The translations under genes were made by a program, and so were the position numbers. DNA of 7,767 bases from Sporosarcina sp. (GTDB taxonomy: Bacteria > Bacillota > Bacilli > Bacillales_A > Planococcaceae): assembly GCA_029263945.1 (NCBI GenBank), contig JARIDM010000220.1:1-7767 (forward strand), written 5' to 3'. Below the pieces are notes generated by a model. That model had not been told where the DNA came from and did no database searches. It worked only from the letters and a program-made list of their open reading frames with translations. Numbering within the stretch: position 1 is the first letter of the stretch; every line of letters starts with the position of its first letter. Below are positions 5,790 to 7,767 of this stretch, piece after piece.

Positions 5790-6173
5790 TTGTTTATTCA
5801 AATCGAACCAACATCTGATATTCCAATCTATACCCAACTTGCGAATCAGCTGACAGAACTCATTGCACGCGGTCAATTAAAAAGTGGCGAAACATTGCCC
5901 TCTGTACGTTCACTTGCATCAGATCTTGGCGTGAATATGCATACCGTCAACAAGTCTTACCATGCCCTGGAGCAAAAAGGGATTATTAGTATCGTGCCAA
6001 AATCAGGTGCAATTATTAACTCGATTGTTTCTAGTGGCATTACCACCGATAATCAGCAGAAGATTATCGAACAGCTTAAACCAGTCATTGCAGAAGCAGT
6101 TGTATTCGGCATGATACCTGAAGAAATCGAACAGCTTACGACAAAGATTCTGAAAAAGTTAAAGGAGGAATAA
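5790..6173 (+). CDS. GntR-family transcriptional regulator, YtrA type
   Basis: This is a 127-residue DNA-binding regulator. The winged helix occupies about residues 10-78 and shows the classic GntR pattern: the PIYTQLANQL opening, then LPSVRSLASDLGVNMHTVNK (36-55) with the recognition helix, then the wing LEQKGIISIVPKSGAII. Only about 50 residues follow, predicted mostly helical, which matches the short dimerisation tail of the YtrA subfamily and rules out the large ligand-binding domains of FadR or HutC types. Translation starts at TTG after AGGAGGT. It is the first gene of a two-gene operon, and the ribosome site of the next gene lies inside its last codons. YtrA regulators usually sit beside ABC transporters; here the partner is a DUF1648 membrane protein. 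It probably represses its own promoter; the inducer is unknown. Confidence 0.92.
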   Translation: MFIQIEPTSDIPIYTQLANQLTELIARGQLKSGETLPSVRSLASDLGVNMHTVNKSYHALEQKGIISIVPKSGAIINSIVSSGITTDNQQKIIEQLKPVIAEAVVFGMIPEEIEQLTTKILKKLKEE

Positions 6174-6176
6174 ACA

Positions 6177-7283
6177 ATGTCGTTAACCATTCTTATCATT
6201 ACCCTCGCTTTTATGATTGTGATTCAATCTGCCATACCCTTTTTATTGAAACGGACGATTGTTTTTGGTGTATCAATTCCAGAAACCCATACAAATGAAC
6301 AAGCACTCTCATCGTATAAACGCAGGTATGCCAGGATTGTCTTTTCAATAGGTTTCACGCTGCTCATTGCCTACCTCATTTGGGCACTCGTGAATCCCCT
6401 TTCTGAGGATCAGCTTGTTTTAACAGGCTTAGCCATTCAAATGGGGACGCTTTTACTCAGTATGGTACTTTATCTTTATTTCCACGCGAAAACAACTCAA
6501 TTGAAAAGAGCAGAGGAATGGGGGTCCACTACAAAACAAATTCGAATTGCTGATTTACAAAGTCATGCAAAAGATGAAATGCTGCCCTCTTCTATGTATG
6601 CACTGCCTATGATTATCACAATTGGACTCATCGCTTATACGGCCAGCCAATATCGTTTCTTGCCCGACATGATCCCTACACATTGGGGACCAAGTGGCCA
6701 ACCAGATGCATTCAGCCCTAAAACACCCTTTTCTGCAGTCGCTCTATTGTTCATCTTACTAATCACACAAGGGATGATGATGGGGGTTAATCATGCAATT
6801 AAAAAATCTGGGATTAAATTAAACGCCCAGAAAAAGAAATCTTCTCAAATACAACAACTTGCCTTCCGAAAATACACGAGTTGGTTTATGCTACTGACGT
6901 CTGTGCTCGTAACGATTCTAATGAGCTTTTTCCAGCTCACAACGATTCATGAAGGCTTTCAAAATCCATCCCTCATGTTGGCATTGCCACTTGGGTTCCT
7001 CTTCGTTATCTTGATTGCCACTGGCGTATATGCGTTTAAAGTCGGCCAAGGGGGTTCACGTATTCCTGTTGCTATAGCGGAAGAAGAATTCATAGGTAGC
7101 ACAGATTATGATGACGATGAACATTGGAAATTCGGCGTTTTCTATGTAAATAAACAAGACCCTTCCATCTTCATAGAAAAGCGATTCGGCGTTGGTTGGG
7201 GCCTAAATTACGGCAATCCACTTGGGTACCTTTTACTGTTCGCACCCGTAGTGCTCATATTACTCATTGCATTCTTTTTATAA
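6177..7283 (+). CDS. DUF1648/DUF5808 multi-pass membrane protein
   Basis: This 368-residue protein has about eight hydrophobic segments, near residues 5-25, 53-72, 84-102, 140-158, 183-203, 235-254, 265-288 and 349-367. A DUF1648 region follows the fourth segment and is marked by LPDMIPTHWGPSGQPDAF (162-179). Near the end a soluble stretch, about 310-347, with DDDEHWKFGVFYVNKQDPS and GVGWGLNYGNP, is typical of DUF5808. DUF1648 also occurs in SdpI, the immunity protein against the Bacillus SdpC toxin, but this protein has a different overall build, so an immunity role is only a possibility. The ATG lies 3 bases after the gntR stop, and AAAGGAGG (6161-6168) is inside gntR, so translation is probably coupled. 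The biochemical function is unknown to me. Confidence 0.85.
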   Translation: MSLTILIITLAFMIVIQSAIPFLLKRTIVFGVSIPETHTNEQALSSYKRRYARIVFSIGFTLLIAYLIWALVNPLSEDQLVLTGLAIQMGTLLLSMVLYLYFHAKTTQLKRAEEWGSTTKQIRIADLQSHAKDEMLPSSMYALPMIITIGLIAYTASQYRFLPDMIPTHWGPSGQPDAFSPKTPFSAVALLFILLITQGMMMGVNHAIKKSGIKLNAQKKKSSQIQQLAFRKYTSWFMLLTSVLVTILMSFFQLTTIHEGFQNPSLMLALPLGFLFVILIATGVYAFKVGQGGSRIPVAIAEEEFIGSTDYDDDEHWKFGVFYVNKQDPSIFIEKRFGVGWGLNYGNPLGYLLLFAPVVLILLIAFFL

Positions 7284-7300
7284 TCTAACAGTACAACGTC

Positions 7301-7350
7301 AAAAGGAGCCCCCTTCGTAACGAATACATTTCGAAAGGGACTCCTTTTTA
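7301..7350 (+). terminator. Terminator of the gntR/DUF1648 operon
   Basis: AAAAGGAGCCCCCTTCG and CGAAAGGGACTCCTTTT form a 17-bp stem with two mismatches around a 14-base loop, ending in a T-run. It starts 18 bases after the stop codon. The left arm begins with AAAA, so the element may also stop leftward transcription arriving from the cupin and MFS side. Confidence 0.85.
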
Positions 7351-7391
7351 TATGCAATTTATTTGCTATATTGAAGCTTTTTTTGTTTCAT

Positions 7392-7580
7392 TTACGTTCG
7401 TTCTTTTTCCTCATAATAATCATAAATAAGGGATTCAGAGATCGGCATGAGTATCCCACCCCCAGCGCCTAAGACCAATCTAAATAAAATGAGCCATTCA
7501 ATAGTCGGTTTAAACTGCGGACTTACCCCACCGATTAAATAGATCACTAACCCAATCATACCTATGATCCGTTTTGATAA
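7392..7580 (-). pseudogene. Truncated MFS efflux-transporter remnant
   Basis: The minus strand is open for 62 codons before the stop, the last 55 starting at an ATG (7559-7557). It reads like the core of a drug-efflux MFS protein: LSKRIIGMIGLVIYLIGG resembles motif A and the third membrane helix, then PTIEWLILFRLVLGAGGGIL and MPISESLIYDYYEEKERT resemble the fourth helix and following loop of DHA-type transporters. Intact members have roughly 400-500 residues, so both ends are missing. A TAA at 7583-7581 closes the frame upstream, while GAKF in a neighbouring frame just before it suggests a frameshift in the motif A region. No ribosome site is obvious before the ATG. It lies just beyond the cupin stop codon. 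The MFS assignment rests on pattern recognition only. Confidence 0.65.
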
Positions 7581-7599
7581 TTAGCACAAACTTTGCACC

Positions 7600-7767
7600 T
7601 TAACTAACATCATCCGCTTTCGTCTGGTGGACCGTCCCGTAAGAATGTTCTGGTGGCGCATAAATGGCATACAATTTTAACGGAACATTTCCTGTATTGA
7701 AGAGATTATGCCATTTACCTGCAGGAACAAATATCGCTGCATCATCTTCTACCCATTCCTGGAAATT
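7600..7767 (-). CDS. Cupin-domain protein, C-terminal part (cut by window edge)
   Basis: The minus strand is open from the window edge to a TAA at 7602-7600, giving the last 55 residues of a protein whose start lies beyond base 7767. It contains the second cupin motif, PAGKWHNLFN, with the metal-binding-type His and closing Asn, then NVPLKLYAIYAPPEHSYGTVH, a C-terminus typical of small single-domain cupins of about 100-130 residues. The bound metal and substrate cannot be deduced from this part. The gene is read leftward, convergent with the gntR/DUF1648 operon, with the MFS remnant and a terminator between them. Confidence 0.85.
   Translation of the reverse strand, partial: NFQEWVEDDAAIFVPAGKWHNLFNTGNVPLKLYAIYAPPEHSYGTVHQTKADDVS

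Noticed and set aside
7585..7600. Hairpin-like GCACAAACTTTGCACC after the cupin stop
   Set aside because: The arms do not pair properly as an inverted repeat and no T-run follows on the minus strand.

Overview
The window looks like chromosomal DNA from a low-GC Gram-positive bacterium of the Bacillales, most likely a Planococcaceae-type genus such as Sporosarcina or Lysinibacillus. That rests on strong AGGAGG-type ribosome binding sites, a TTG start, Bacillus-like protein families, and intergenic repeat fragments that resemble repeats I remember from that group. The genus is inference.

Layout, left to right. Bases 1-239 hold no convincing gene: there is a probable decayed repeat (about 90-139) and the terminator (183-213) of a tRNA-Arg(CCT) gene read leftward (240-313). 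A 303-base spacer contains two copies of the perfect palindrome TGAATGATTCA. Two rightward metabolic genes follow: an oligopeptidase B-type S9 peptidase (617-2671) and glycerol dehydrogenase gldA (2731-3825), ending at a 17-bp terminator hairpin. Next is a stand-alone two-domain chromate transporter, chrA (4058-5251), with a dyad and a possible promoter in its leader. A 538-base gene-free stretch (5252-5789) then holds a 21-bp tandem repeat with invariant GATAA boxes, a pair of dispersed direct repeats and several dyads. After it comes a tightly coupled two-gene unit: a YtrA-type GntR regulator with a TTG start (5790-6173) and a DUF1648/DUF5808 multi-pass membrane protein (6177-7283), with a well-formed promoter and a long terminator (7301-7350). 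The right edge carries two leftward items: the decayed core of an MFS drug-efflux-type transporter (7392-7580) and the C-terminal 55 codons of a cupin protein that continues past the window (7600-7767).

Functionally the genes form separate units, not one pathway: peptide degradation, glycerol/dihydroxyacetone interconversion, chromate export, and a self-regulated membrane protein module. I see no CRISPR array, complete insertion sequence, phage gene or obvious defence system. The least explained parts are the 5252-5789 repeat region, the paired palindromes at 334-344 and 538-548, and the function of the GntR/DUF1648 pair.
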